Source of the DNA: Colius striatus
Lineage: Eukaryota; Chordata; Aves; Coliiformes; Coliidae
DNA: 64,000 bases
Direction of reading: 5' to 3'
NCBI RefSeq assembly: GCF_028858725.1
Contig: NC_084759.1
Coordinates: forward strand, 98,452,362-98,516,361
This document shows, piece after piece, positions 1-25,800 of this stretch; within the stretch, counting starts at the first letter, position 1; the number at the start of each line of letters is the position of its first letter. Under the pieces are notes generated by a model that worked only from the letters and a program-made list of their open reading frames with translations, did no database searches and was not told where the DNA came from. A program made the position numbers and the translations under genes.

Positions 1-14832
<14,832 letters not shown>

Positions 14833-15002
14833 GACACCACAGCAGCCTCATGAGTTGGACAGCAGAATGATTGCTTCACTGCCCATCGGTGTTCAGTTAT
14901 AGAATAATGTGGAAAGAAAGGAAAACACTCTGTTTTATTATTTACTCATTCTCGCCTTTTGACAGCTGTGCTGTAACACAAGTAGATGCCTGAACTTGAA
15001 TT

Positions 15003-15008
15003 AATAAA
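15003..15008 (+). terminator. APP: Possible proximal poly(A) signal in the APP 3'UTR
   Basis: AATAAA lies only 171 bp after the stop codon, within ATTAATAAAATCAG. In the human sequence as I remember it, this place reads ATTAATCCACACATCAG, so the hexamer may be bird-specific. A pyrimidine-rich stretch (TTTTCTCTCTCTTTCTC) follows, but there is no clear GU-rich element, so use is uncertain. Confidence 0.35.
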
Positions 15009-15542
15009 ATCAGTAATGTATTTTCTCTCTCTTTCTCTTTACATTTCAGTCTTTACATTATTAATGAATGTTTTTTGTGTACTGTAAAGAGGTTAGCTGT
15101 ATTTAACTAGTGCATGGATAGATTCTCTTTCCCAATTATTTATCATGTAGCTCCTTAGCCAGTTGTATATTATTCTTGTGATTTGTGACAAAAATTCAGT
15201 CCTAATTGGAATATGCTTTAAGAATTGATGGGGGATGCTTTCTGTGTCTGTGGGGTTTAGCTGCTTCTCTTCGCTGAGCGTTTTTTTTCTGATCACTATG
15301 CATTTTAAAGTAAACCGACATTTTTTAAAAAGTATTCCAAATGAGTTATTGAAATTCTTTTCCTCTGCAGCCGCGTTTTATTGTACAGATTGTTGCTCCT
15401 GCTGTATTAGTGACGTAGAAATCATGGGAATACACGTTCATTTCTTTGTGCCTGTTTTATGTGCACACTTTAGGCATTGAAAGGTAAACTTTATTTTCTT
15501 TTCCATGTATCTTTTTGATCTTAAAAAAAAATATTAAAAAGA

Positions 15543-15608
15543 ATCCCTGTTAATTGTGAGCACTTCTTGGGGGGGAAAAGTGCCTGCTGGTAGAAAATTA
15601 ACAGGGAT
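15543..15608 (+). other. APP: Inverted repeat with nested inner stem in the APP 3'UTR
   Basis: The arms ATCCCTGTTAATT (15543-15555) and AATTAACAGGGAT (15596-15608) are perfectly complementary over 13 bp. Between them GCACTT (15560-15565) can pair with AAGTGC (15578-15583), leaving a G-rich loop. The transcript could fold into a two-tier hairpin of 66 nt. The 5' arm also exists in human APP as I remember it, but the 3' arm does not appear to. Confidence 0.55.
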
Positions 15609-15674
15609 CCTCTGCAGGATGATTGTACAGAACCATTGCTTATGAATTGATAGCTTTCTACACTGTGTTACATA

Positions 15675-15680
15675 AATAAA
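15675..15680 (+). terminator. APP: Internal poly(A) signal in the APP 3'UTR
   Basis: AATAAA within ACATAAATAAATTAAG lies in a block conserved with human (CACTGTRTTACATAAATAAATTAA). The family is known to use more than one poly(A) site, and this is the likely position of the shorter form. A further AATAAA follows at 15732-15737. Confidence 0.5.
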
Positions 15681-15977
15681 TTAAGAAAAAAAACCAACAC
15701 ATTTGGGCAAGAGTTTTCTTTGGAGGCAGAAAATAAAGATTTCTGAAAGCTACTGAAACAGAAAATATGGATGTTCACACTGAGAGAGGGCTGGGAAGGG
15801 CTTATTCTATGGGGCTTACAGCACTCACAGTGAGACCAGAGCAGAAGGAAGAGGGTAGCGAGATGGGATGGGGAGTGAGGGGTGCCGGCTTTTGCATACC
15901 TGCTCCTTTAAGATGTCTTCTCTTTCTTTTGGTTTTTTTTTCCTTTCTTTCAGTTTGTATAATAGTGTTTTAATGTA

Positions 15978-15983
15978 AATAAA
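15978..15983 (+). terminator. APP: Terminal poly(A) signal of APP
   Basis: AATAAA in TGTAAATAAATACATTC matches the terminal block of the human APP mRNA. It is followed, 20-40 bp on, by a GU-rich downstream element (TGTTGTAGCGGTGTGTTTGTG, 16004-16024). Cleavage is expected near 16000. Confidence 0.85.
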
Positions 15984-16000
15984 TACATTCCTGGAGGTGC

Positions 16001-19000
16001 CCTGTTGTAGCGGTGTGTTTGTGCGCCAACAGCTGCCCTCACTCACACAGAGGAGCATGGTGTAAGCGACTGACCTCCCACCTCCCCGTCCATCTCCATG
16101 AGCCACTTGCCCACAAGCTCTTCTCTGGCCCCCGCTGTTGTCGGCTTCCCGGCGAGATCCGTGCCCTGCAATGTGCTTCACTGGTGAGCACCTGCAAGGA
16201 GGAGCCTCTCAGGCTGCGGGGCCAGCGAGCTAGTACTGTGTGCCCAGCAAGGGTAAAACAGCACCACTGGTGATTTTTTTTTCCCAAAAGTTGCAGGAGG
16301 AGGGTGAAACTGTTGGTGAGCTGTGGTACATAAATGCCAACCTGGCACCTTGTGCCCACTTCTGGCTGGAAGCCATCCTAACAGCTTTCCTTCAGCCCCA
16401 GCCCTCCAGACACACTGGCAGAGCACAGTAACCCATGCCATGGGGCTCACTGCTGAGGGAGGGGAGAGTCCACAGCAAGTGAGTGGACCTGATGGTCTTC
16501 GTGGCAGCCTCTGTACCCAGCTCACAGCAAGTACCCCTCAGGTTGAGCTTGGAGATCAGTTGATGGAATTGAGAGCTGGGTTATGGAGTAAGACTTGAGG
16601 TGCATGTTGCTTGAAAGGTGATTGCTGTTTCTCTACAGAAAATGGATCAGATCAAGCAGGACTGAGGAAAGAGAGGCAGGAGCAGAATACATGCAGTAAT
16701 TTCTATCTAGGGAAAACCTCTAGTTAACTTTTTCATCAAGCAGTGGCAGCTTCTCCATCATCAGCTACAGGTTTTGTCTCCGTGGTGAGATGACACATGA
16801 CTACAGTGGGGCTGCACAGCTCAGATGAGTGGGGGAGTCACTCCAGACCTCAAAGACAGGGCAAGTTTCCGGCTCTGTGGCACCGCCCTTCCACATCCAT
16901 GATCTTCCATAAAACCTCACCTGTTTTGCCACTGTGCCTACTGGCCTGGGATGTCACCGTGCTGGCCGAATGGCTCACAGATAACATTCATTCAGCAAGT
17001 GCACAGCTGGGGCAGGCCATCTGCAAGGATGCAAGATGATGAAGTGGTACCTGAAACAGTGACTACTCTGAAACAGTGGCAAGAAAAACTGGAGCTTCTC
17101 ATAGCCTATGACCAACCAGATGTTTATTCCCTTTACTCTCCCATCCGTGCTATATCAAGGGAATTCAGCAGAAAAGATCAGAGCCCTGGAAATGGTGGTT
17201 GTTTGAAAGCCATGGAGTACCAGTGTTTTATGAAGAACTGACAGTATGTCCCCAGATAATTTACCATCTCCACTTTTAAAGTTTGACTGTTGGCGCCAGA
17301 ATAATGTGTGATGGTCCAGAGGACATCAGGTCCTGTCTGTTTAGGTCTTGTTATATAGGTCCCATATACCCCCTAGGAAGGAATACGTAAGACTCTTCTA
17401 TGCTCATGACCGTTAGCATAGAAAAAGATCCCGTTTCAGGGGGAAGGCAGGATGTAAATCAATTTAGCACAGTCTCATTAAAGAAGCATTATCAAAATTC
17501 CTTATAGGAGAAGCTAGAGTAATCCATAAGATACAGAGGGCCACTGGCCTTTAGAGCAAATCCCATTTATAATACCATAATCCTACGCAATCCCAGTTAT
17601 AGAAAAATGCAATTGCTTTGAACGGTAATTCCCAGACAGTTGAGCTTCCTGGAGTGTGGGTTATTTGTCCAGTGAGACACCGATGTGCTGCTCTTCTTAC
17701 TCGTGGATGTACTGTTAATTAGTCACTCAGATTTATGGACTGATTCAGTGTTTGGTTTTCACAGTTCCCTCTACACAGGCACACTCCTGAAAGAAAAGCA
17801 ATAAATGTGCACTGTGACATGCATGTAAAGCACAGGGGGCAAACAAAGTTCCTGAAACTTCAAGAGGAACATTCCCATGGCTGCTACAACCCTGAAAGCT
17901 GCCAGCAATTTCTCCCAGTTCCCAGCTCTCAGTGGCAGCCTCCTACCTGTCTCGAGCCATGCAAGCTGCTTATTGTGGGAAGATTATATTAGGAGTGAAT
18001 AAAAACAGTTTGACAGGCTCATAAAGTAGAAAAGCTGACAAGAGAATGGTAGCTAAGCACTTCACTTCCAAGTGCAGGACTGATTTGGTATTGCCTACCT
18101 CGAAAATAAATGGAGCAGGGTGGTTGTGTGCAGCTGTGGGTTAGAAACAAAATTCCACTCTCCAGCCCCAGGGAAATTACTCTAGGGAGTGGGGAAATGA
18201 ATAATAAAAGTGTCCCTGGCTGTTGAGTTGATACATTTAATGGAAATTCTTTTCTTGCCCAAGTTATTTTGATAGAATGGGGTTAAGGAGTGTTTACATT
18301 CTGGGTCCGTCAGCAGAGGTGGTGAAGGTGGTCCTCAGCAAGGGAGACCAGTGTCAGGTGGGGATGAGGGCCAGTCCCAAGCTCCTCGGCCACTCACACA
18401 CCTGCTGGCTTTTGAAGGTGCTGACAGTCCCGCTTTTGCTTGGTTTGTGCAATTCTGCTCAGATTAATGAGTACCCAAACACAAGGTAAAGCTTCAGACA
18501 TTATCAAGCACACACTAGAGGAGCCACCCTTAAAAACTTTGTCAATATGTGCCATGTTCTGCATTCACTAAATGCCTCTTGCTAAATTTGGTTCATCAAA
18601 CCAAGAAAAGCAAACCAAGGCCTGATTGCCCTTACAGACAGCAACTCACAACGGCTGCATTTTCCATTAGGTCTGTCATCATCCCTACAAAGCTCTGAAG
18701 TCTCCATCCTCATTACACTTACCAAAGCAATTTTCGGGCCGCACTGTGTGGCCAAATGGCTCGTTTTTATTGTTTAAACCAATGGATTTTGTGGGTGGTG
18801 AGTAAGCTGCTGATAAAATGCCTTCAGGCAGCAAGATTGAAAATATCCTAATGACATGACGTATGAGAACAGATTACAAGTACTACTGCATGCAGCATCC
18901 TGATTGTGTTCCTCTAATTTTTCCACCACTAAAAAACAAGGGTCTTCATTCAGTCAGGCCAGGACGGCTCTTCTCTCTCACTGTTTCCCAGTAATACTGT

Positions 19001-20264
19001 CTTCTACCTTCTTCCTAGAAGAAGCAAACAATAAACCTTCCCTGCAACTTTCAACAGTCCTGGGAAATTTATTGAACTGACCATACAGAACAGTCTTTTA
19101 AGTCTTCAAATATAAGTATTGAGATTTGTATCGAGGTAATAAAATATTCTGCCTTTAATAAGGGCTCTTAGTTAAAGCTGAATTTGGACACTAAATTAGA
19201 GAATTAGTCTCCCTAACTAGTGCCTCCTGTATTGGTATCCCAGGTTTTTTTAAGGTATCTCAATGAAGAAAATCATCCACCCCAATTTCAGATAGGATAT
19301 CACCCAGATAAAAAAATTACTCTTTCTAAATGTTATTAATAAATAAATAGAAAAAAAACAAGAGAGAAAACTAACTGGCACAGGGCAGATACGCCTCAGC
19401 AGGGACAGACAAGCTTCTGCAGGAAGCAGATCCTTGAAATAGCTACGACACTACTGCTGGTCCAAAACAGAACATGGTAATTACAGCTATTTTGAGTCCC
19501 TGATCACCACACTGAGTTCATCTAAATATGCCTAAGTGCTACTTCAGGCTATAGCTCTGGGAGCATTTCAAGTGGGGGATCTTTTTTCCTTTTAATTAGG
19601 ATGAAGGCTGGGGAGAAACAGACGAAATCCTACTTATCCCATATGCTGCTTCTCTAAAAAGGGGCAACATAATTTGATTTCTAGCACTCCTTAAAAAATT
19701 ATTAAAAATACCCTAGAACAAATAAATACTGAAGAAGCTGAGCTTATTTTTCTTATAACAGCCTTGTCCCCCAACCTGCTTTATTTACAGAAAAGGTGGT
19801 GGTGAGGAGAGGTCTATTTTTATGACTTTGTTTTGTGCAAAGATGCTGTCTGGCCTCTGGGGAGGAGGGGAGGAAGCCATGCCCACCATGGGTCATGCTG
19901 GTTGGCTCTGGGACAGCAGGAGGCTGTGCAGGCCCTGGACCTGGTGCCTCTGGCACGTGGTTGGCACAGTCACTTGTCACTGCTTTACCGTGGCCCTCTG
20001 CTAGGATCAAGTGGCAAGCCCAGGATACCTGTCTGAGAGTGGCCCGGAGGGGGAGTGCTGAGTGCTGGGCCTCAGCCTGCCATGCGCCTGTGCCTGCCCA
20101 CATCGGCCATGAATACACTGCTCCCTGAGCGTTAATTGCCATGAGGCAGAGCTGTGGGTGTCTATAACATTCAGGAAACACAGGGATGCACCAACATTTT
20201 AGGCTAGCGGGGATCCAGCCCAATAATGACAAGTTATAGGGCTATCAAGAGAAATAATGACAAG
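16001..20264. other. Intergenic DNA after APP, no gene seen
   Basis: I see no exon, RNA gene or repeat with recognisable family features in these 4.3 kb. Overlapping short open frames around 16000-16600 reflect locally GC-richer sequence and have no domain or conserved motif. At 20222-20264 an imperfect tandem duplication of about 30 bp (AATAATGACAAGT appears twice) abuts the following CR1. Confidence 0.7.
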
Positions 20265-20700
20265 TCAAGGCTACCAAGATGATCAGGGGACCGGAACATC
20301 TTTCTTATGAGGAAAGGCTGTGGGGCTGTTTAGCCTGGAGAAGAGAAAAAAATAAAAAAGACCTCACCAACTGCTTATAAATACCTAAAGGGTGGATGTC
20401 AGAAGGATGGGGTAACATTTTTTTCTATAGTGTCCAGTGACAGGACAAGGGGTAAAGGACAAAAGCTGGAACACAAAAAGTTCCATAAGGGAAAACTTCT
20501 TTCCTGTGAGGGTGAGGGAGCCCTGGCACAGGCTGCCCGGGGGGGGTGTGGAGTCTCCTTCTCTGGAGGTTTCCAAACCCACCTGGACACGTCCCTGTGT
20601 GACCTGATCAAGGTGAACCTGCTTCAGCAGGGGGGCTGGACTAGATGATCTCTAGAGGTTCCTTCCAACCCCTACTGTTCTATGATTCTGTGGTTCTATG
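20265..20700 (+). mobile_element. CR1 LINE, 3' end fragment
   Basis: The sequence follows the CR1 3' region closely: CCAAGATGATCAGGGGAC, TTAGCCTGGAGAAGAG, CAGTGACAGGACAAGGGG, CAGGCTGCCCGGGG, CTGGACTAGATGATCTC and the tail TTCTATGATTCTGTGGTTC. It is 5'-truncated, as is usual for CR1, and carries no intact reverse transcriptase frame. Orientation is plus because the ATTCTRTG-type tail lies at the right end. Confidence 0.9.
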
Positions 20701-22513
20701 AGGAATTGCAATAGCAACTTCAACTAGAATCATACAAAATCCTAACTTCCTAATGTTGAAAGAAAAGGTGTGATTTCTGAGGAATTAACAAGATTATCAT
20801 TCTGGTTTGAATTATGTTGTTTATTCATTATGTTTAATCATTATTTGATCGGTCATCCCCAGAATGACATTTCAGCCAAAGGTGGGACTCATATATTTTC
20901 AGTCAAAGAGAATTTTGTCTCAGACATGTCACTTGCCTAAAAGCGCTGCATTTTATTCTAATGATCCTGTGCCATAAATGTGATTCTACATTAAAATGTC
21001 AATATAGGCCAAAGGCAGCAGCACTTATCCTGGCTAGACACACTCCGCTGTGGTATTTCTATAAGTCTGCATTGGCATCCCTTCAAAGCCCCACTTTACG
21101 TTGACAAGTTCTAGATGTGACAATCTAGACTAGGATTTTGTGGATGTTACACCAGCAAACACTAAATCACTAGCACCTTTCAAAGGGTCCTGACAAAGCT
21201 AGATGTCTGGGGGAGAACACAGTAGGTATCTAGGAATCACATCCTTCCCCAGCTTTCCAATTTTGGCCACCATGAGATGCAAGACAATGGGCTTTGGTAG
21301 ACCTCCTGTCTGACACTGTATATCCATTTGTGTGTTTCTGCTCTTCCTTATTCTTTCTGTTCTCATCTGGGTTGGCTTAAGAGAGCTTTAGTCACATCAG
21401 TACTATGCAGTGCAAAACAGACCATTCTCTCTACTTTGATCTTCCATTGGTGCATCCTACACCCTTTAGAAGGTGTCCTCTGGTCCCTGCTCAGGGCACT
21501 GATTATGCTGATTATGTTGAAGAGATCAGCGTATTGATTGTTTTCTGGATAAAATACAGATTATAAGTGGGACTGGGATCATGGATGCAATCTTCTTGTG
21601 TCTCCAGGTGTTACCTTCTCTCAGAAGAGGCTAATAGTTGTGCCATCCTTTGTGTGCACATGAATAGCATGCCCCAGTGTCTACAGATCTGGCAGAGGAC
21701 ACTCTGACATGCTCTCTGGACCAGGATGGAACTGCAGCTTTAGGAATGTCCTTGACAAGTTGCAGAGGAAGACTTGGCCAGCTATTCTTGAGGGAAAGCA
21801 GCTTTTCTTTGCTACCTGTCATGAGCTTGCTCCTCCTGACTTCTCCTTCATTTATGGGGACTTTCAAGGATAACACCAATCCTGGGGTGCTGAATAGAGA
21901 GTTTCATTCTCTGCATTTAGTTATAGACTTTTTAATCTATCAATTATGTACAATTTCGGCTTTACAAAGCAGGCTATTGACTGCTAAACTCTGTGGTTAC
22001 CAAATTTTGTCAGCTCACAGACTTTCATAGCAGATTTTCTAGCAACCCTACCGCCAAAACCGGCCAAGTGCCTTGGCAAATGCAGGTTTTCTATGCCAGA
22101 AAAACAAACCACAGAACGTGTTACGAGACTATATATAGGTAAAAGGTACAAATGATATTTTTAAGAAGTCTAGACTAGTTGCAGCTAAGTCTTTTGTTGC
22201 TCATTGTTTATCTCAGCTCTGATGAGACTTCATTCTTTTGCAAATACAGGATGTCTAATGATCATACCTGAAAGACAAGTGATGATAGTCTTTTGTCAGT
22301 GCTATGTCAGAGAGCACTGGCAGCAGACCAGAGGTTCATAATAATTTCTGAGGTGCTAAAGCCAGTTTCATTGTGGTTCAGCTCCTCAGATCCAGCTCTT
22401 ACGGTGCCAATAAGCAGAGTTCTTCCAGGTGGTCACTGGGCAGCACGCCTGCAAGGCACAGAGTAGGATTCGAGTCTCTGCTACTGCTGATATGATTTTG
22501 CAACACCAAACTT
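20701..22513. other. Intergenic DNA, no gene seen
   Basis: Between two oppositely oriented CR1 fragments I find no gene, RNA gene or further repeat. A 117-codon open frame at 21677-22030 has no recognisable features. Confidence 0.65.
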
Positions 22514-22869
22514 AGAATAGAATCACAGAAGGGTAAGGATTGGAAGGGGCCTCTGGAGATCATGCAGTACAATTCCCCTGCTAAAGCACGTTCGCCTCAC
22601 GTCTAGGCAGGTTTAGAGAGTCTCCAGACTGCCAGGGCTCCCTCACAGGAAGATGTTTCTCCTTAAGTGGAACTTTTTGTGTTTTAGCTTATGTTCGTTA
22701 CCCCTTGTCCTGTCACTGGGCACTACAGAAAAAAAGAGTTGCCCTATCCATCCTTTAGGTGTTTATAAGTGTTGATGAGGTCCTCCCTTATTTTTCTCTG
22801 AACAGCTCCAGGTCCCACAGCCTTTCCTCATAAGAAAGATGTTCCAGTCCCCTGATCATCTTGGTATCA
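22514..22869 (-). mobile_element. CR1 LINE, 3' end fragment, reversed
   Basis: The plus strand starts with the reverse complement of a CR1 tail (AGAATAGAATCACAGAAGGG). It runs through CCTTGTCCTGTCACTGGGCA, CAGCTCCAGGTCCCACAGCC and TTCCTCATAAGAAAGATG to CCTGATCATCTTGG, all reverse-complement CR1 landmarks. It is truncated at the same part of the element as the 20265 copy but is an independent insertion in the other orientation. Confidence 0.9.
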
Positions 22870-25800
22870 TCTCACGGTTAAGCTAAACAGTGTAAGTGCA
22901 GGCAACCTGAACCAGAATCAAGTCTGAATGCCAGACAGAGAAGTAATGTCAATAATGTGGCACGTAGGTAAACTGCATTTTGGACTTCAATCCAAAGGAT
23001 GTGCAATTAGAAGTCTATTGGATGGCTGACTGTCATGGTAACAATAGACCAGCCTATGTACACTGAGTCTCAGATACTGAGTGAGGGAACGGGCTTGAGT
23101 TCAGCAAGCTTTCACACCTCCTTTACACATGTTGTCACCCTAAGCTAAACTCTGTTGGCCTGTAAGTCCCTTCTGCCTTTGCAGCAGTGTCACAAGAATC
23201 CCATTCTGGTAAGATGCCTGTGATTTCACACCACTGCTCCTGGGACAGAAGAGGTACAAGGAAGTGAGGAGATGAGGCAGAGACCACCCCTCCTTGCCAC
23301 GCTGCAGGTAGATGTGCCAAGGAAGCCAGGGGTTTCCTTCATGACTTCAGAGTACAAAGAGTCTGATCACTATTTCCTAGTGATAAGCCCAGTGACAGGA
23401 GCCTTCCTCAGCATATGAGACACAAGATGGCTCAAGTCCTCAGCCACAGAGGTTTCAAACATGCTTTTCTCGTTTATCTTAGTAGAGCAGCCTGTCCACA
23501 CAGTGAAATGTGCTATCATTCTATGGTTCTATGTTTCTATGAAATGGTTGTTCAGGCTCTTCTGCTCAGCTCGTGCCACCTTATAGTATCAAGGTAACTG
23601 AGCCTGGGAGGAAAAAAAAGAGCCTAAGAAATTTCCTGTAAGGTAGTCATGGAGAATGGTTTTTATTTTTCATCCAGATGGGAGAAGTTTTGGAGTTCTG
23701 TGTTAAAAATTTGATATAAAATAAACAAAGAGTAAAAACCTCAACTGTATTTTATGAGCAGAAGATTAAACCCTACACAGTTTCTGGAAGGAGGAGACAT
23801 ACAAACCTACTTTCCTGGGAGGATTTATTGCCCTACTTTAAAAGGAAGCAGAGACAGAGCTCTGAGGCCCTGAGGATATGGAATGAACACTCACATCCTC
23901 ATTTCTTTTTTCTTACCGGTTTGCTCTAGAGGGCTTTCCAATCATTATCCTGACTGTAAGACCTCATCTGAGGCTTGGGAGCCAAGCACAGTAAAAGAAA
24001 ACCCCAAAACCAACACAGCTTTTATGTACATCAGTCTTCCATTGATCCACCTGAAATGATGAGCCCTGGCATATGGCTTTGATAGCCACATGTGAGAGCT
24101 GTAACAAGTTAATTGAAAGGAGCATTCTGCAGCATTAGCAGCCCTGTGCATTCAAAACGTATGCTTGAGCAAAGCAAGATCCTGAGACTTCAATATATTA
24201 TGCATTCTTATCTTCCTCCCAACTTCAGGACCTTGAAGATATGCTCACATCTCGCTTCCAAGCACCCGGCTGCAGTCACATGGACCACAGCCCATTCATG
24301 TGATCAGAGCACAGGGAGAGAGGCTTGTGAGATTACTCCAGTCCATCATCAGCCCACATGAAATCCCTAATGCTGCTCACCAAAACAGAGCAAAAGATCG
24401 CATTGCCCTTTTCATTATTATCAAATTGCCCTTGTGAAAAAAAACCCAAAACAATCCAAAAGGCAAAACCAAAGAAACAACAACCCCCCACCCCACCCAA
24501 AAAAAAGAACGCTTCCATAGCACACTGTCAATAGCAAGCAATTGTGTGTCAGAAATCTTACTACAATAACATACCTAAAGTATGTCCCTGATCAAAAAGC
24601 AATGCTGTATGCAGGCAAGACACCAAGAGTCAGTGATTTACACTCAGAAGTGAGCAAGAAGATTCACTTTCCCCCAGTAAACTCTCTTTGCCCACCAGTA
24701 TGCAAATACATAAGCTGGGAAAGAAGGTAGAAAAAGCTTCCATTGCTCCTATTTTTAGATAATTGGGAGCGGTTTGAGATCTGGGATTCTGTGGATCTGT
24801 AAAATACACAAAGATTCTCATTAACATAGACTTTTGCATTTGAAAGTTCAAATTTAGGTTCGCCACTCAGGAAGATTTTTAAGTCGAAGGCCATGATAAA
24901 AATAGGCCTCTATCACAAAGTCAACTACCTTAAGAGTGCACACTCGTAGCCGCATCTCTGTGAACCTATAATTACAATGAGCACTAAATATACACACAGT
25001 GTAGGCAAGTCAGCGCTAGCTGAATGGCATTTTAAATGGCTCCACATGCTTTTGACTAAACTACTTTGTAAATGTATACAATAAAGCACTCAACATTTTG
25101 CTACTGCATCATGTTCCCTTTGGTTTTATGGTGTTGCAGAGTATTACACAACTCAAGAACAAACTCTGGCTCCATTAACAGGGATTTGTTTATAGGGCCG
25201 CTCTGATTATTTTCCTCCAACCTGGCTGCAGCCTGCATAAACCGTAAATTCTTCTGAAGTGTCTTTTTTAAGATCTGCTTTGATGGCACTTCACTGAAGG
25301 AAATTCTGTTCCAAAATCAGTGCTGCTTCAATAATAAATGATGAGAGCTCAATAAGTACTGTTAGCCTCCTCTTATCAGTAAGCAATGGCTGTAATTAGT
25401 TTAAAAGCAGTCAAGGTAGGGCCTCTGTAAACATGTAGCATTTTTCATTTTGTATCACTTCCAGCTTGGGAGTGTTGAGCACAAGAGTTCATGAAGGTGG
25501 GGAGGGCATCGGTCTCAATATTGCAAAAGATATTGCAAGTTCTTCCAGAGTCGAATCAGAGCTGTTCAGGCAACTGGAAAAGAGAGCAGGGGAGCCATGA
25601 AATACAAAAGCTGTTCTGCAGGTAATGAGTGCTGAGATGCATAGGAAACTTTCTGCTGCTGCTGCTTTTGATGAAGGGAAAGCTGGTGTGACATCTGGCT
25701 CAGCCTACCTTAGCAATTAATGCAGTGTAGTAAGTGTGGATCTGCTGATCAAAGCATTTGGTCCTGAGGCATCTTGCATCCCCATTACGACCTAAACTCA

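Larger units (their letters stand above)
14833..16000 (+). other. APP: APP 3' untranslated region
   Basis: The region after the stop codon follows the human APP 3'UTR, as I remember it, almost end to end. Shared blocks include GACAGCTGTGCTGTAACACA near 14960, the CCAGTTGTATATTATTCTTG block near 15158, and a final block around TGTAAATAAATACATTC at 15975-15990. A perfect 8-base match to the miR-101 seed target (GTACTGTA) lies at 15079-15086. Three internal AATAAA hexamers (15003, 15675, 15732) precede the terminal one at 15978. The 3' end near 16000 is estimated from the GU-rich stretch that follows (16004-16025). Confidence 0.9.

Noticed and set aside
23519..23541. CR1 insertion at 23.5 kb
   Set aside because: Only the ATTCTATG-like microsatellite is present and no CR1 body can be seen, so I note it only as simple sequence.
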